From JBFHIZ01 sp041596215 (GTDB taxonomy: Bacteria > Bacillota > Clostridia > Lachnospirales > Lachnospiraceae), in contig JBFHIZ010000007.1 in assembly GCA_041596215.1 (NCBI GenBank), forward strand, positions 1 through 64,000: a DNA stretch of 64,000 bases, given 5' to 3'. This document shows positions 26,201 through 34,157 of this stretch, one piece after another. Below the pieces are notes generated by a model. That model was not told the DNA's origin, did not search any database, and saw nothing but the letters and a program-made list of their open reading frames with translations. Position numbers and translations under genes: made by a program. Each line of letters begins with the position of its first letter. Position 1 is the first letter of the stretch.

Positions 26201-27265
26201 TTATATACTTTGTTTTAATTTGTTGATTCGTAATTTGCTATCTCGGAAATTGGGAACTTTTTGAAAAAAAGCATAGGCAAGCTTTTTATCACCTAAAATT
26301 TCGTAGATGCAGCCAAGGTTGTAATAGGCTGGAGTAGAAAGATCAGAAATGGAATCTGTTAAGGTTGTAGATTGAATCAACGCGAGAATCGCTTTTTCCC
26401 ATAAAGAAGCGTTCATGTACAAAAACCCACATAAAAAAACAAAATTAGCGTAAGTGGAAAAGGAAGCGTATACTTCTTCACAAACAGCGATTGCATCATA
26501 TAAATGGTCGGTGTGATAAAGCGTATAACCGTATGACACGATTAATAATTTGACATAAGGAAATTCCGGATTCAAATCAAAAGTAAGGGCTTTGGAAAAA
26601 GGTGGAAGTGCATGTTCATAGTCGCCTTTCCAATAATAACTTTGACCAAGTTGATAATATAGATAAGGGTCGGAAGGATTATTTTCAATAGATTGATTTA
26701 ATAGGAGAATATTACGATTTGCTTTTTTCTCGATTTTTTCAACACTTCCAATGTAACCACTATGTAGTATTTCAATAGGAATTTCAAAGGTGGAAAAAGA
26801 AATATTTTTAGTATGTGGGCGAATTTGTTCGTGAATAGAACCTTCATAATAGAAGTGGTGTTTATGGAAAAGACGTTCTAATCGATTAAAATAAGACGTA
26901 ACTTCGTTATCGATTCCTTTTGCAAGGTTGTTTATAAGCAAAGAACCAACAGAGAAGGGATTTGCATGCATTTTAGAATATAATAAGTCATAATCAATTT
27001 CGGTGATTGTTTCATCACAATCTAAAATTAAGATCCAATCATGCGTTGCTTTTTGTATCGAAAAATTTCTTGCTGCACTAAAATCATTGATCCAAGGAAA
27101 ATCAAATAATTTGTTGGTAAATTGACTAGCAATTTTTTTTGTGTTGTCAGTAGAACCAGTATCGACAAAAATAATTTCAAATTTATCCTTTGGAATTGAG
27201 GATAGACATGCAAAAATAGTTTCTTCTTCGTTTTTTCCGATAATACAAACTGAAATTGGTATCAT
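26201..27265 (-). CDS. family 2 glycosyltransferase with TPR domain, copy A
   Basis: A 354-residue paralogue of the next gene: PISVCIIGKNEE, VDTGSTDNT and LILDCDE in the GT2 domain, the identical FPWINDFSAARNFSIQKA segment (residues 57-74), then TPR-like helices (185-350). It lies between the FliD-like gene (79-base gap) and copy B (stop codon followed by the copy B ribosome site), so the three probably form one operon. No clear Shine-Dalgarno sequence precedes the ATG; the region upstream is AT-rich. Divergence between copies is substantial outside the active site, suggesting different acceptors or sugars. Confidence 0.77.
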   Translation of the reverse strand: MIPISVCIIGKNEEETIFACLSSIPKDKFEIIFVDTGSTDNTKKIASQFTNKLFDFPWINDFSAARNFSIQKATHDWILILDCDETITEIDYDLLYSKMHANPFSVGSLLINNLAKGIDNEVTSYFNRLERLFHKHHFYYEGSIHEQIRPHTKNISFSTFEIPIEILHSGYIGSVEKIEKKANRNILLLNQSIENNPSDPYLYYQLGQSYYWKGDYEHALPPFSKALTFDLNPEFPYVKLLIVSYGYTLYHTDHLYDAIAVCEEVYASFSTYANFVFLCGFLYMNASLWEKAILALIQSTTLTDSISDLSTPAYYNLGCIYEILGDKKLAYAFFQKVPNFRDSKLRINKLKQSI

Positions 27266-27344
27266 AAATTTATATATAATTCAAAAATACTAGAATTATA
27301 ATTTCCTTTCTTTTAATAGGCTGTGTATAAAAAATCAAGAGAAA

Positions 27345-28649
27345 TTAACAATAACTATTAAACATCATTCCGCTATAAGCACTTGGAGTATATGGAGAAG
27401 CAAGCGAATTCGATGGATTTTTATATGCCACAATTGTTTTGTTTGTATATTCCATTGGATTTAAAGAAACTTGGTTAATTTTATTCAAAATGGATTGTGT
27501 AAAACTATTTAGTGGAGCAAAGGTTTCGTTTAAATCTTCTGTTTGGGAACTTTTTTCTAGCAAAGAATTTTGTAAGGAAATACTTCCACTGTCTGAAATG
27601 GATATGCCTAAAGAAGCCAATTCGTTTTCGTACAAAGATGAAATATTTTTCATGTCAGAAATAATTCTTTGAGCTTTTGGGTGTGACTCTATGTATGCAT
27701 TCGTATTTTCGAGAAAACGATTGTATCCATCGGTTAATGTTTTGATGTGTTCTAAGATGGATTCTGAGTTTTTCTTTAAACTAATCGTAGTGGTTTCTCC
27801 TTCGGCAGAACCTAAGCCGTGCAAAGAAATTTCAAAAGATTTTTCAACAGTAAAAGTATTCGAATTTGGCAACTGTAAATCTCCATTTAATTTAATGGTA
27901 GCACCTTTTGCATTCGAAGTAATTGTATTTAAACCAAAATAGGACACGGAACCCTTTTCTTTTGTTGTTTTATGATCGGAAATGATAAAAAGTGGAGTAT
28001 TATCCGGTTGATATCCAGTTGCTTTTGATTCAATAATAAGTGAAGTATTGCCATCGGTGTCTTCATCAATTGAGGCAGTCAAACCAATATTTGCTCGTTT
28101 AATTAAACGCACAAGACGTTCTTGGATATTTTGATTTGTTTCACCATCGTTTATTGAATATTGAAATTCGTAATTTAAATCGTTTATAGAAATGTCAAAA
28201 GAATAGGTGTTTTCCTTTAAAGCAATTATGTCATGACTTAAATAATTACCTGTGTTTATTTGTGGAGAAGCTAAATCTAAAACTTCAATATCGAAGGAAG
28301 GGTTTTCTTCCATTGCAAGATCTTGACCAATATATTTCGCTGTAGCAATATTTTCGTTGCTTGAAGAAGCAAGCCGTTTATTTGCGAGTTCATTAATATT
28401 AAGCCCAGAAATTGACGCAATGGTATTTCGAAGAGAAAGAGCTTCTTCTTTAACACCAACAGCAAATTCCTGTGCAGACTTGCTTTTATCAAGAATGGCA
28501 AGGGGGGCAGTCGTATTTTGTTTTATCATAGAATTATATATGCGACGAAGCTCGCTCTTCTTATGTGTATCATAAGGAGATGAAGTCTTATTTACATAAT
28601 TTGACATATAATGATTATAGATTGTCGCTAAAGCTGCAACGTTGGCCAT
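27345..28649 (-). CDS. second, divergent FliD-like (hook-associated protein 2) protein
   Basis: The 434-residue product lacks the canonical FliD start but has the order of a cap protein: an N-terminal helical part, a central beta-rich region with FDIEVLDLASPQINTG and STKATGYQ-like landmarks (FDIEVLDLASPQ; IIESKATGYQ, matching FliD's IxSxxTG), a GATIKLNG stretch, and a helical C-terminus with NRFLENTNAYIE. It ends YSGMMFNSYC. A sigma-D promoter lies upstream. The frame opens at 28685, but ATG 28649 has a perfect AGGAGGGG in front and is used. It may cap a special filament, act as an exported adhesin, or be the substrate of the two glycosyltransferases behind it. Confidence 0.6.
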   Translation of the reverse strand: MANVAALATIYNHYMSNYVNKTSSPYDTHKKSELRRIYNSMIKQNTTAPLAILDKSKSAQEFAVGVKEEALSLRNTIASISGLNINELANKRLASSSNENIATAKYIGQDLAMEENPSFDIEVLDLASPQINTGNYLSHDIIALKENTYSFDISINDLNYEFQYSINDGETNQNIQERLVRLIKRANIGLTASIDEDTDGNTSLIIESKATGYQPDNTPLFIISDHKTTKEKGSVSYFGLNTITSNAKGATIKLNGDLQLPNSNTFTVEKSFEISLHGLGSAEGETTTISLKKNSESILEHIKTLTDGYNRFLENTNAYIESHPKAQRIISDMKNISSLYENELASLGISISDSGSISLQNSLLEKSSQTEDLNETFAPLNSFTQSILNKINQVSLNPMEYTNKTIVAYKNPSNSLASPYTPSAYSGMMFNSYC

Positions 28650-28723
28650 TGTGAAACCCCTCCTTTCTTCCTTGAAATTATACATACAATCGAATCATTT
28701 CCATTGCCAGGATGTGTATCCTG

Positions 28724-28750
28724 TGTATAGGGCGCAATTACCTACTCTTA
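28724..28750 (-). promoter_or_regulatory. sigma-D promoter of the second FliD-like operon
   Basis: Read on minus: TAAG (28750-28747), 15 bases, CCTATACA (28731-28724). Spacing and both boxes match the other three sigma-D sites of the window. A perfect palindrome CAGGAT-4-ATCCTG (28708-28723) sits at the expected start point and could be an operator. Confidence 0.68.
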
Positions 28751-28854
28751 AATATATTTTATATTTTCTGAGGAGAAAAATCAAGCGAATCAGGGGGAAT
28801 AATGCATAAAATAATATAAAAATCAAGAAAAATACAAAAAAAGAACAAAAATAG

Positions 28855-28877
28855 CAAAAAAAGACGCTTTTTTGATA
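28855..28877 (-). terminator. possible terminator of the MATE gene
   Basis: Read on minus, AAAAAAG and CTTTTTT form an AT-only stem around CGT. It lies just behind the MATE stop codon. Weak because nearly all pairs are A-T. Confidence 0.4.
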
Positions 28878-28895
28878 AGGTAAAGGAATGAAGGA

Positions 28896-30251
28896 TTAGG
28901 AAGTTGCAGATAAAGGGTTACATTTATTCCAGTTGGATTTCAAATAGTAAACTAAAAATATACTAGAACTTAAAAACCACGTTAGTGGATAAGCCCAAAA
29001 AATGGCTTCAATACTATGAATAGTGTGCATGGTTAACTGGATGTAACTGACACGAATTAAACACCAGCATATCAACATGATAAACATCGGGACAAGAGAT
29101 TTTCCAGCACCTCTTAGAATACCAGCGATACTATGAGAGAAGGAAAGCAAAAAGTAGAAAAGAGCACATACTTGGCTTCTGAGCACACCGATAGCAATGA
29201 CTTCTGGATCGTTTGAAAAAAATCCAAGAAGTGTTGGGGAGAAAAAATAGAAAATGATACCTACACATTCTGCAATGATAAGTGATGAAATAATGCCAAA
29301 TTTTGTTCCCTGTTTTATTCGATCGGGTTTATTTGCTCCCATGTTTTGACTAACAAAAGTGGTGAGTGACATACAAAAACTTGTAATGGGAATGAAAGCA
29401 AATCCTTCTATTTTTGTATAGGCTCCGTTACCAGCCATGGCAGAATCTGCAAACGTATTAATATTTGATTGTACAAAAACATTGGCAATAGCAATAATTG
29501 AATTTTGTAAACCTGCTGGCAAACCGACTTTTAACATCTGTTTTAGAATAGGAAAATCGATGTGTAGTTTTTTTAATTGGATTCGATATATATCGTTGAC
29601 TGTAAGGAGTCTTTTGAAAGCTAAAACGACACTGACTGCTTGAGCGACTACCGTAGCAATTGCAGCACCACGAATTCCCATATCAAATACAAGGATAAAT
29701 AATAAATCCAAGATAACGTTAGTGATAGAAGAAACAATTAAATAGTACAATGGATGACGACTATCACCTACAGCCTGAAAAATACCACTTGCAGTATTAT
29801 ATAAAACGAGAAAAAGAATACCCATAAAATAAGTTTGTACATAAATGGTTGCTTCTTCCATAACACTAGCGGGTGTTTTGGTCAGTTCTAAAAGTGCAGG
29901 GGTAAATAAAGTGCCAACAATTGTGAGGAGAATTCCTGCAATGAGACCAAAAGAGAGAGCAGTGGAAATAGAATCTTCCACCTTTTTTTGATCGTTTGCA
30001 CCAAAGTAGTGTGAAATGGTGACACCGACTCCCATAAACAAACCACCAAAGAAACCAACAAGTAAGAAAATCAAGGGTCCAGTAGAGCCAATCGCAGCAA
30101 GTGCAGTTTTTCCTTGCGTGTTTCCAACAACCAAAGTATCAACAATGTTATATAGTTGTTGAAATAAATTTCCTAAAAAAATAGGGAATGCAAATTTTAA
30201 TATATTTTTTTTGATGCTGCCTGAAGTCATTAAGACTGCGGAAGATTTCAT
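28896..30251 (-). CDS. MATE family multidrug/toxin exporter
   Basis: A 451-residue membrane protein with about twelve helices in two homologous halves. The N-terminal half has FPIFLGNLFQQLYNIVDTLVVG (landmarks LGNLFQQLYN and VDTLVVG) and GVGVTISHYFGA; the second half has the matching GLPAGLQNSIIAIAN. It exports organic cations or metabolites in exchange for Na+ or H+. It stands alone between the flagellar and ribosomal regions. Upstream the ribosome site is weak (GTTGGT). Substrate unknown. Confidence 0.92.
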   Translation of the reverse strand: MKSSAVLMTSGSIKKNILKFAFPIFLGNLFQQLYNIVDTLVVGNTQGKTALAAIGSTGPLIFLLVGFFGGLFMGVGVTISHYFGANDQKKVEDSISTALSFGLIAGILLTIVGTLFTPALLELTKTPASVMEEATIYVQTYFMGILFLVLYNTASGIFQAVGDSRHPLYYLIVSSITNVILDLLFILVFDMGIRGAAIATVVAQAVSVVLAFKRLLTVNDIYRIQLKKLHIDFPILKQMLKVGLPAGLQNSIIAIANVFVQSNINTFADSAMAGNGAYTKIEGFAFIPITSFCMSLTTFVSQNMGANKPDRIKQGTKFGIISSLIIAECVGIIFYFFSPTLLGFFSNDPEVIAIGVLRSQVCALFYFLLSFSHSIAGILRGAGKSLVPMFIMLICWCLIRVSYIQLTMHTIHSIEAIFWAYPLTWFLSSSIFLVYYLKSNWNKCNPLSATS

Positions 30252-30402
30252 GTTTTTACCAACTTTTATAAAAAAGACCTTTCTATTTATATTTAGAGGT
30301 GAATATGTTACTATATAAATGAAAAAAATAACATCGATACATATTGTAACATATATCTATAAAATATAAAGCAAAAAAGTGTTGAAAAAAAAGGAAAATA
30401 AG

Positions 30403-30431
30403 TTGACTAAGACGACTTCCTATGATATAGT
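30403..30431 (+). promoter_or_regulatory. sigma-A promoter of rpmG-secE-nusG
   Basis: TTGACT, 17 bases, TATAGT. Only good promoter in 30252-30552, a stretch of 301 bases that otherwise holds the leader of rpmG and the start region of the divergent MATE gene. Confidence 0.85.
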
Positions 30432-30552
30432 TACTAGGCGAGATGGGAAATAGGTCTTTTTTTTATGCTCTAATTTTATGGGTTTATATGAAAATAAACA
30501 TACGTATCGCAATAAAAATGACATTATAGAAGAATAGCGTGGAGGTGGAATT

Positions 30553-30702
30553 ATGCGCACTAAAATTACATTAGCATGTACAGAATGTAAACAACGTAAT
30601 TACAATTTAACAAAGGATAAAAAAGCACATCCTGAAAGAATGGAAACAAAAAAATATTGCAGATTTTGTAAAACTCACACATTGCATAAAGAAACGAAAT
30701 AA
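30553..30702 (+). CDS. rpmG: 50S ribosomal protein L33, zinc form
   Basis: A 49-residue protein with the sequence features of L33: RTKITLACTECKQRNY at the start and KYCRFCKTHTLHKETK at the end. Two CxxC pairs (Cys9/Cys12 and Cys36/Cys39) bind zinc, so this is the zinc-requiring form. ATG 30553 follows GGAGGTGG. It heads the conserved rpmG-secE-nusG group. Confidence 0.97.
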   Translation: MRTKITLACTECKQRNYNLTKDKKAHPERMETKKYCRFCKTHTLHKETK

Positions 30703-30731
30703 TTTTTTATTAGCGAAAGGAACATGAGATT

Positions 30732-30947
30732 ATGGGAGAAACAGTTAATAAAGAAAAAACAAAAAAAACGAGTTTTTTTAAAGGCGTGAAAAAAGAATTT
30801 AAGAAAATTAGTTGGCCAGACTCAAGGACCGTTGGAAAACAATCATTAGCAGTTATAGCTATTGCTACTATTTTAGGTGTAATTATATCTTTTCTTGATA
30901 AAGGGGTACAATATGGCATCGAGTGGTTAACATCTATTCAATTTTAA
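30732..30947 (+). CDS. secE: preprotein translocase subunit SecE
   Basis: The 71-residue subunit of the SecYEG channel. A basic N-terminus, the conserved amphipathic KGVKKEFKKISWPDSRTV (landmark KKISWP) and one membrane helix (residues 36-56) fit the single-span SecE of Firmicutes. It lies 29 bases behind rpmG and 10 before nusG. Confidence 0.96.
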   Translation: MGETVNKEKTKKTSFFKGVKKEFKKISWPDSRTVGKQSLAVIAIATILGVIISFLDKGVQYGIEWLTSIQF

Positions 30948-30957
30948 GGAGTGTAGT

Positions 30958-31473
30958 ATGGCAGAAACAAACTGGTATGTTGTTCATACGTATTCAGGGT
31001 ATGAAAATAAAGTAAAAGCAAATATTGACAAAACAATTGAAAACAGACATTTAGAAGAACAAATTCTCGAAGTGCGAGTTCCTATGCAAGACGTTTTAGA
31101 ACTGAAAAACGGAGCAAGAAAAACGGTACAAAAGAAATTATATCCGGGTTATGTTTTGATAAATATGGTAATGAATGATGATACTTGGTATGTAGTTCGA
31201 AATACAAGAGGTGTCACGGGATTTGTAGGCCCGGGCAGTAAACCAGTACCACTTTCTGATGCAGAAATGAAACCGTTGGGAATCCATATGGAAAATATTT
31301 CCGTTGATTTTGAAGAAGGAGATACCATTTCTGTAGTTGCAGGCGTATGGAAAGACAACGTTGGCGTTGTTAAAAAGATCGACTTTGCAAAACAAACTGC
31401 AACTATTAACGTAGAACTCTTTGGAAGAGAAACACCTGTAGAGATTGGCTTTGCAGAAGTTCGCCGTCTATAA
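30958..31473 (+). CDS. nusG: transcription termination/antitermination protein NusG
   Basis: NusG binds RNA polymerase and affects pausing and termination. 171 residues with an N-terminal NGN domain (WYVVHTYSGYENKV, YPGYVLINM, TRGVTGFVG) and a C-terminal KOW domain (around residues 120-150, VVAGVWKDNVGVV). Ribosome site AAGGAGTG. The L11/L1 operon follows. Confidence 0.97.
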   Translation: MAETNWYVVHTYSGYENKVKANIDKTIENRHLEEQILEVRVPMQDVLELKNGARKTVQKKLYPGYVLINMVMNDDTWYVVRNTRGVTGFVGPGSKPVPLSDAEMKPLGIHMENISVDFEEGDTISVVAGVWKDNVGVVKKIDFAKQTATINVELFGRETPVEIGFAEVRRL

Positions 31474-31537
31474 GAGAAAACAAAAGAAGTTCATAGGAGA
31501 AATCCTGCTTATATAGAGTAAGAAAGTCATATGAACC

Positions 31538-31565
31538 GTGGGAGGGAATTGTCCCGACTAACCAC
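31538..31565 (+). promoter_or_regulatory. L1-binding type mRNA site before rplK
   Basis: GTGGGAGGG, a short loop, CCCGACTAACCAC: GTGG pairs with CCAC and GGGA with TCCC. The strand asymmetry (GGGAGGG on one side, GACTAA on the other) resembles the L1-binding site of 23S rRNA and L1 leaders. A second copy precedes rplA. Confidence 0.65.
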
Positions 31566-31588
31566 AATATTTTTAGGAGGTGCCGAAA

Positions 31589-32014
31589 ATGGCAAAAAAA
31601 GTAGAAGGATATATTAAGTTGCAAATTCCTGCTGGGAAAGCAACACCAGCACCACCAGTTGGACCAGCTTTAGGTCAACATGGGGTAAACATCGTAGAGT
31701 TTACAAAACAATTTAACGCTAAAACTGCTGACAAAGGAGATACCATTATTCCTGTAATCATTACAGTATATGCTGATAGAAGCTTCAGTTTTGTTCTAAA
31801 AACTCCACCAGCAGCAATACTTATTAAAAAAGCATGTAATATTAAATCAGGTTCCGCAGTGCCTAATAAAACCAAGGTAGCAACAATTACGAAAGACCAA
31901 ATAAAAGAAATAGCAGAAATTAAAATGCCAGATTTAAATGCAGCGAATCTTGAATCAGCAATGAGTATGATTACAGGAACAGCAAAAAGCATGGGTATTA
32001 CAGTAGCAGAATAA
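31589..32014 (+). CDS. rplK: 50S ribosomal protein L11
   Basis: L11 lies at the GTPase-associated centre of the 50S subunit. The start at ATG 31589 gives 141 residues, the exact family length, with GYIKLQIPAGKATPAPPVGPALGQHG (landmarks PAPPVGPALGQ) and the C-terminal EIKMPDLNA. The GTG at 31580 that extends the frame lies within the AGGAGGTG ribosome site. Preceded by an L1-type leader hairpin. Confidence 0.97.
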   Translation: MAKKVEGYIKLQIPAGKATPAPPVGPALGQHGVNIVEFTKQFNAKTADKGDTIIPVIITVYADRSFSFVLKTPPAAILIKKACNIKSGSAVPNKTKVATITKDQIKEIAEIKMPDLNAANLESAMSMITGTAKSMGITVAE

Positions 32015-32025
32015 ATTTGATTGGA

Positions 32026-32051
32026 GTGGGAGGGGAAAACCCGATGACCAC
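32026..32051 (+). promoter_or_regulatory. L1-binding type mRNA site before rplA
   Basis: GTGGGAGGGG, AAAA loop, CCCGATGACCAC: the outer GTGG/CCAC and inner GGG/CCC stems and the GATGA strand repeat the site before rplK. The hairpin ends one base before the TAGGAGG ribosome site of rplA, so a bound protein would hinder initiation. Confidence 0.7.
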
Positions 32052-32065
32052 TAGGAGGTAAAAAA

Positions 32066-32755
32066 ATGAAACATGGTAAAAAATATACCGAAGCAGCAAA
32101 ACTTGTGGATCGTGCAGTAAATTATGAACCAGAAGCAGCAGTGGATTTAGTAAAAAAATCAGCAACGGCTAAATTTGATGAAACAGTAGAACTTCATATT
32201 CGTACCGGATGTGATGGTCGTCATGCAGAACAACAAATTCGTGGTGCGGTTGTCCTTCCTCATGGGACAGGAAAAACAGTTCGCGTATTAGTGTTTGCAA
32301 AAGGTGACAAAGTTAAAGAAGCGGAAGCAGCTGGAGCAGATCACGTTGGAGGAGAAGAATTACTTCCAAAGATTCAAAAAGAAGGATGGCTGGATTTTGA
32401 TGTTGTTGTTGCAACACCAGACATGATGAGTGTGGTAGGACGTTTAGGAAAAGTGCTTGGACCAAAAGGTTTAATGCCAAATCCAAAAGCAGGAACCGTT
32501 ACAATGGATGTTACAAAAGCAATTAATGATATTAAAGCAGGTAAAATTGAATATCGTTTAGACAAATCAAATATCATTCATGTTCCGGTTGGAAAAGCAT
32601 CTTTTACAGAAGAACAGTTGATTGAAAATTTTAATACAATTATGGGCGTTATTTCAAAAGCAAAACCAAGCTCGTTAAAAGGACAATATATTAAGAGTGT
32701 TACTTTAGCAACCACAATGGGACCTGGAGTAAAAGTTAGTAGCGCAAAATATTAA
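32066..32755 (+). CDS. rplA: 50S ribosomal protein L1
   Basis: L1 forms the mobile stalk near the E site and represses its own operon by binding the mRNA. 229 residues, normal length, with MKHGKKYTEAAKLVD, the RTGCDGRHAEQQIRGAVVLPHG segment (landmarks EQQIRGAVVLPHGTG) and VLGPKGLMPNPKAGT. Both L1-type sites of this window lie in the same transcript. Terminator follows. Confidence 0.97.
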   Translation: MKHGKKYTEAAKLVDRAVNYEPEAAVDLVKKSATAKFDETVELHIRTGCDGRHAEQQIRGAVVLPHGTGKTVRVLVFAKGDKVKEAEAAGADHVGGEELLPKIQKEGWLDFDVVVATPDMMSVVGRLGKVLGPKGLMPNPKAGTVTMDVTKAINDIKAGKIEYRLDKSNIIHVPVGKASFTEEQLIENFNTIMGVISKAKPSSLKGQYIKSVTLATTMGPGVKVSSAKY

Positions 32756-32770
32756 ATCATAAAGAAATAA

Positions 32771-32799
32771 AAGCAGATGATAATCATCTGTTTTTATTT
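32771..32799 (+). terminator. terminator of the rplK-rplA operon
   Basis: CAGATGA and TCATCTG pair around TAA and five T follow, 15 bases after the rplA stop codon. Confidence 0.82.
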
Positions 32800-32812
32800 C
32801 TGATAAAAAAGA

Positions 32813-32842
32813 TTGACAAATAAAATGAATATGTGATAATAT
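32813..32842 (+). promoter_or_regulatory. sigma-A promoter of rplJ-rplL
   Basis: TTGACA, then TAATAT after 18 bases, or TG-GATAAT after 16. Either reading places the start just before the L10 leader. Confidence 0.82.
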
Positions 32843-32847
32843 AACAA

Positions 32848-32972
32848 AGGTCTTTAAAAGACCATGCCGAAGACAGTAGGTGTCAGTAATGACGTAAGCA
32901 TAGCGCCTGCCGAGGAGAGAAAGAGTATAACTTTGACTTTTAACTCCGCACTTAGGTGAGGAGTTTTTTTAT
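32848..32972 (+). ncRNA. L10 leader with attenuator terminator
   Basis: The 5' part contains GGTCTTTAAAAGACC (hairpin) and the conserved L10-leader core GCCGAAGACAGTAGGTGTC ... GCGCCTGCCGAGGAG, the mimic of the 23S site bound by L10-L12. It is followed by a terminator hairpin: AACTCC (32942-32947) with GGAGTT (32960-32965), inner CAC/GTG, and a run of T. When L10-L12 is in excess, termination before rplJ is expected. Confidence 0.85.
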
Positions 32973-33037
32973 ATCTATGAATAGATATTATAGTTGGAAG
33001 CTCCAACTCGGCAAAAAATCGATAAGGAGGAAAAAAA

Positions 33038-33622
33038 ATGGCAAAAGTTGAATTGAAACAACCTGTTATCAAAGAAATTTCAGCAAACCTTGAAGGTGCA
33101 CAATCCGTTGTATTAGTAGATCATCGTGGTCTTACTGTAGAGCAAGATACAAAACTACGTAAAGAACTTCGTGAAGAAAATGTTCTTTATAAAGTATATA
33201 AAAATACAATGATGAATTTCGCTTTTAAAGGAACTGATTGTGAAGAGTTATCATCTTGTCTAAAAGGACCGTCTGCAATAGCTATTTCTACAACAGATGC
33301 AACAGCACCAGCAAGAGTGTTAGCGAATTTTGCAAAAACAGTACCAACATTAGAACTTAAAGGTGGTATGGTTGAAGGCGTTGTATATGATGTGGCGGGA
33401 ATTGTAGAAATTTCGAAAGTTCCATCAAGAGAAGAATTACTTTCAAAATTCTTGGGAAGCATTCAATCACCTATTACTAACTTTGCACGTGTTCTTAATC
33501 AAATTGCTGAAAAAGGTGATGCAGAAGAAGTGAAAGAAGAAACACAAGCTGAAGAAGTAAAAGTAGAAGCAACAGCAGAAGCAACCGAAGAAGTAAAAGC
33601 AGAAGCAACAGAAGAAGTGTAA
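33038..33622 (+). CDS. rplJ: 50S ribosomal protein L10
   Basis: L10 is the base of the L7/L12 stalk. 194 residues: the N-terminal rRNA-binding domain has VVLVDHRGLTVEQDTKLRKELRE (landmarks VDHRGLTV, LRKELRE) and YKVYKNTM; the helix binding L12 is near 150-165. The last 30 residues are an extra tail of Ala, Glu, Val and Lys repeats (EEVKAEATEEV), longer than in standard L10. Controlled by the leader upstream. Confidence 0.96.
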   Translation: MAKVELKQPVIKEISANLEGAQSVVLVDHRGLTVEQDTKLRKELREENVLYKVYKNTMMNFAFKGTDCEELSSCLKGPSAIAISTTDATAPARVLANFAKTVPTLELKGGMVEGVVYDVAGIVEISKVPSREELLSKFLGSIQSPITNFARVLNQIAEKGDAEEVKEETQAEEVKVEATAEATEEVKAEATEEV

Positions 33623-33671
33623 GCAAGTCGTATTATAAAAATCATATTTCAAATAATTGGAGGAAAAACAA

Positions 33672-34046
33672 ATGGCAAAATTATCAACAGAAGAAATGAT
33701 TAATGCAATTAAAGATCTAACTGTATTAGAATTAAATGAATTAGTAAAAGCATGTGAAGAAGAATTTGGTGTATCAGCAGCAGCGGGAGTTGCAGTAGTA
33801 GCTGGACCTGCAGCAGCAGCTGAAGAAGAAAAAACAGAATTCGATGTAGAATTAACATCTTTTGAAGCTTCAAGTAAAATCAAAATCATTAAAGCAATCC
33901 GTGAAATTACTGGTCTTGGATTAAAAGAAGCAAAAGAAATGGTTGATGGAGCTCCTAGCGTATTTAAAGAAGCAGCTGCAAAAGCAGAAGCAGATGAGCT
34001 TGTTAAAAAATTCGAAGAATTAGGTGCTAAAGTAACTTTAAAATAA
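33672..34046 (+). CDS. rplL: 50S ribosomal protein L7/L12
   Basis: The stalk protein that recruits translation factors, 124 residues. It starts AKLSTEEMINAIKDLTVLELNELVKA, has an Ala/Gly hinge (residues 35-50) and a C-terminal domain with KIKIIKAIREITGLGLKEAKEMVDGAP (landmarks IREITGLGLKEAK). The frame opens at TTG 33657, which belongs to the GGAGGAA ribosome site; ATG 33672 is the start. Confidence 0.97.
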   Translation: MAKLSTEEMINAIKDLTVLELNELVKACEEEFGVSAAAGVAVVAGPAAAAEEEKTEFDVELTSFEASSKIKIIKAIREITGLGLKEAKEMVDGAPSVFKEAAAKAEADELVKKFEELGAKVTLK

Positions 34047-34065
34047 GAGGTCTGAATATAGAATG

Positions 34066-34092
34066 AGACTAGGAAATATCCTAGTCTTTTTT
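34066..34092 (+). terminator. terminator of rplJ-rplL
   Basis: AGACTAGGA and TCCTAGTCT pair perfectly around AATA; six T follow. Confidence 0.94.
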
Positions 34093-34128
34093 CTGTATGA
34101 ATAAAAGTTAAAACAAGGGAAAAAGTCA

Positions 34129-34157
34129 TTGACGTACAAAATATGCTATGATACAAT
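34129..34157 (+). promoter_or_regulatory. sigma-A promoter of rpoB-rpoC
   Basis: TTGACG, 17 bases, TACAAT. With the terminator just upstream it makes rpoBC a separate transcription unit. The leader has a small hairpin TGCAC/GTGCA. Confidence 0.86.

Noticed and set aside
28896..30251. Flippase for the polysaccharide locus
   Set aside because: Sequence fits MATE exporters, and it is more than 16 kb away on the other strand behind its own start region.
31675..31992. Minus-strand open frame over rplK
   Set aside because: Antisense shadow of a ribosomal protein gene.
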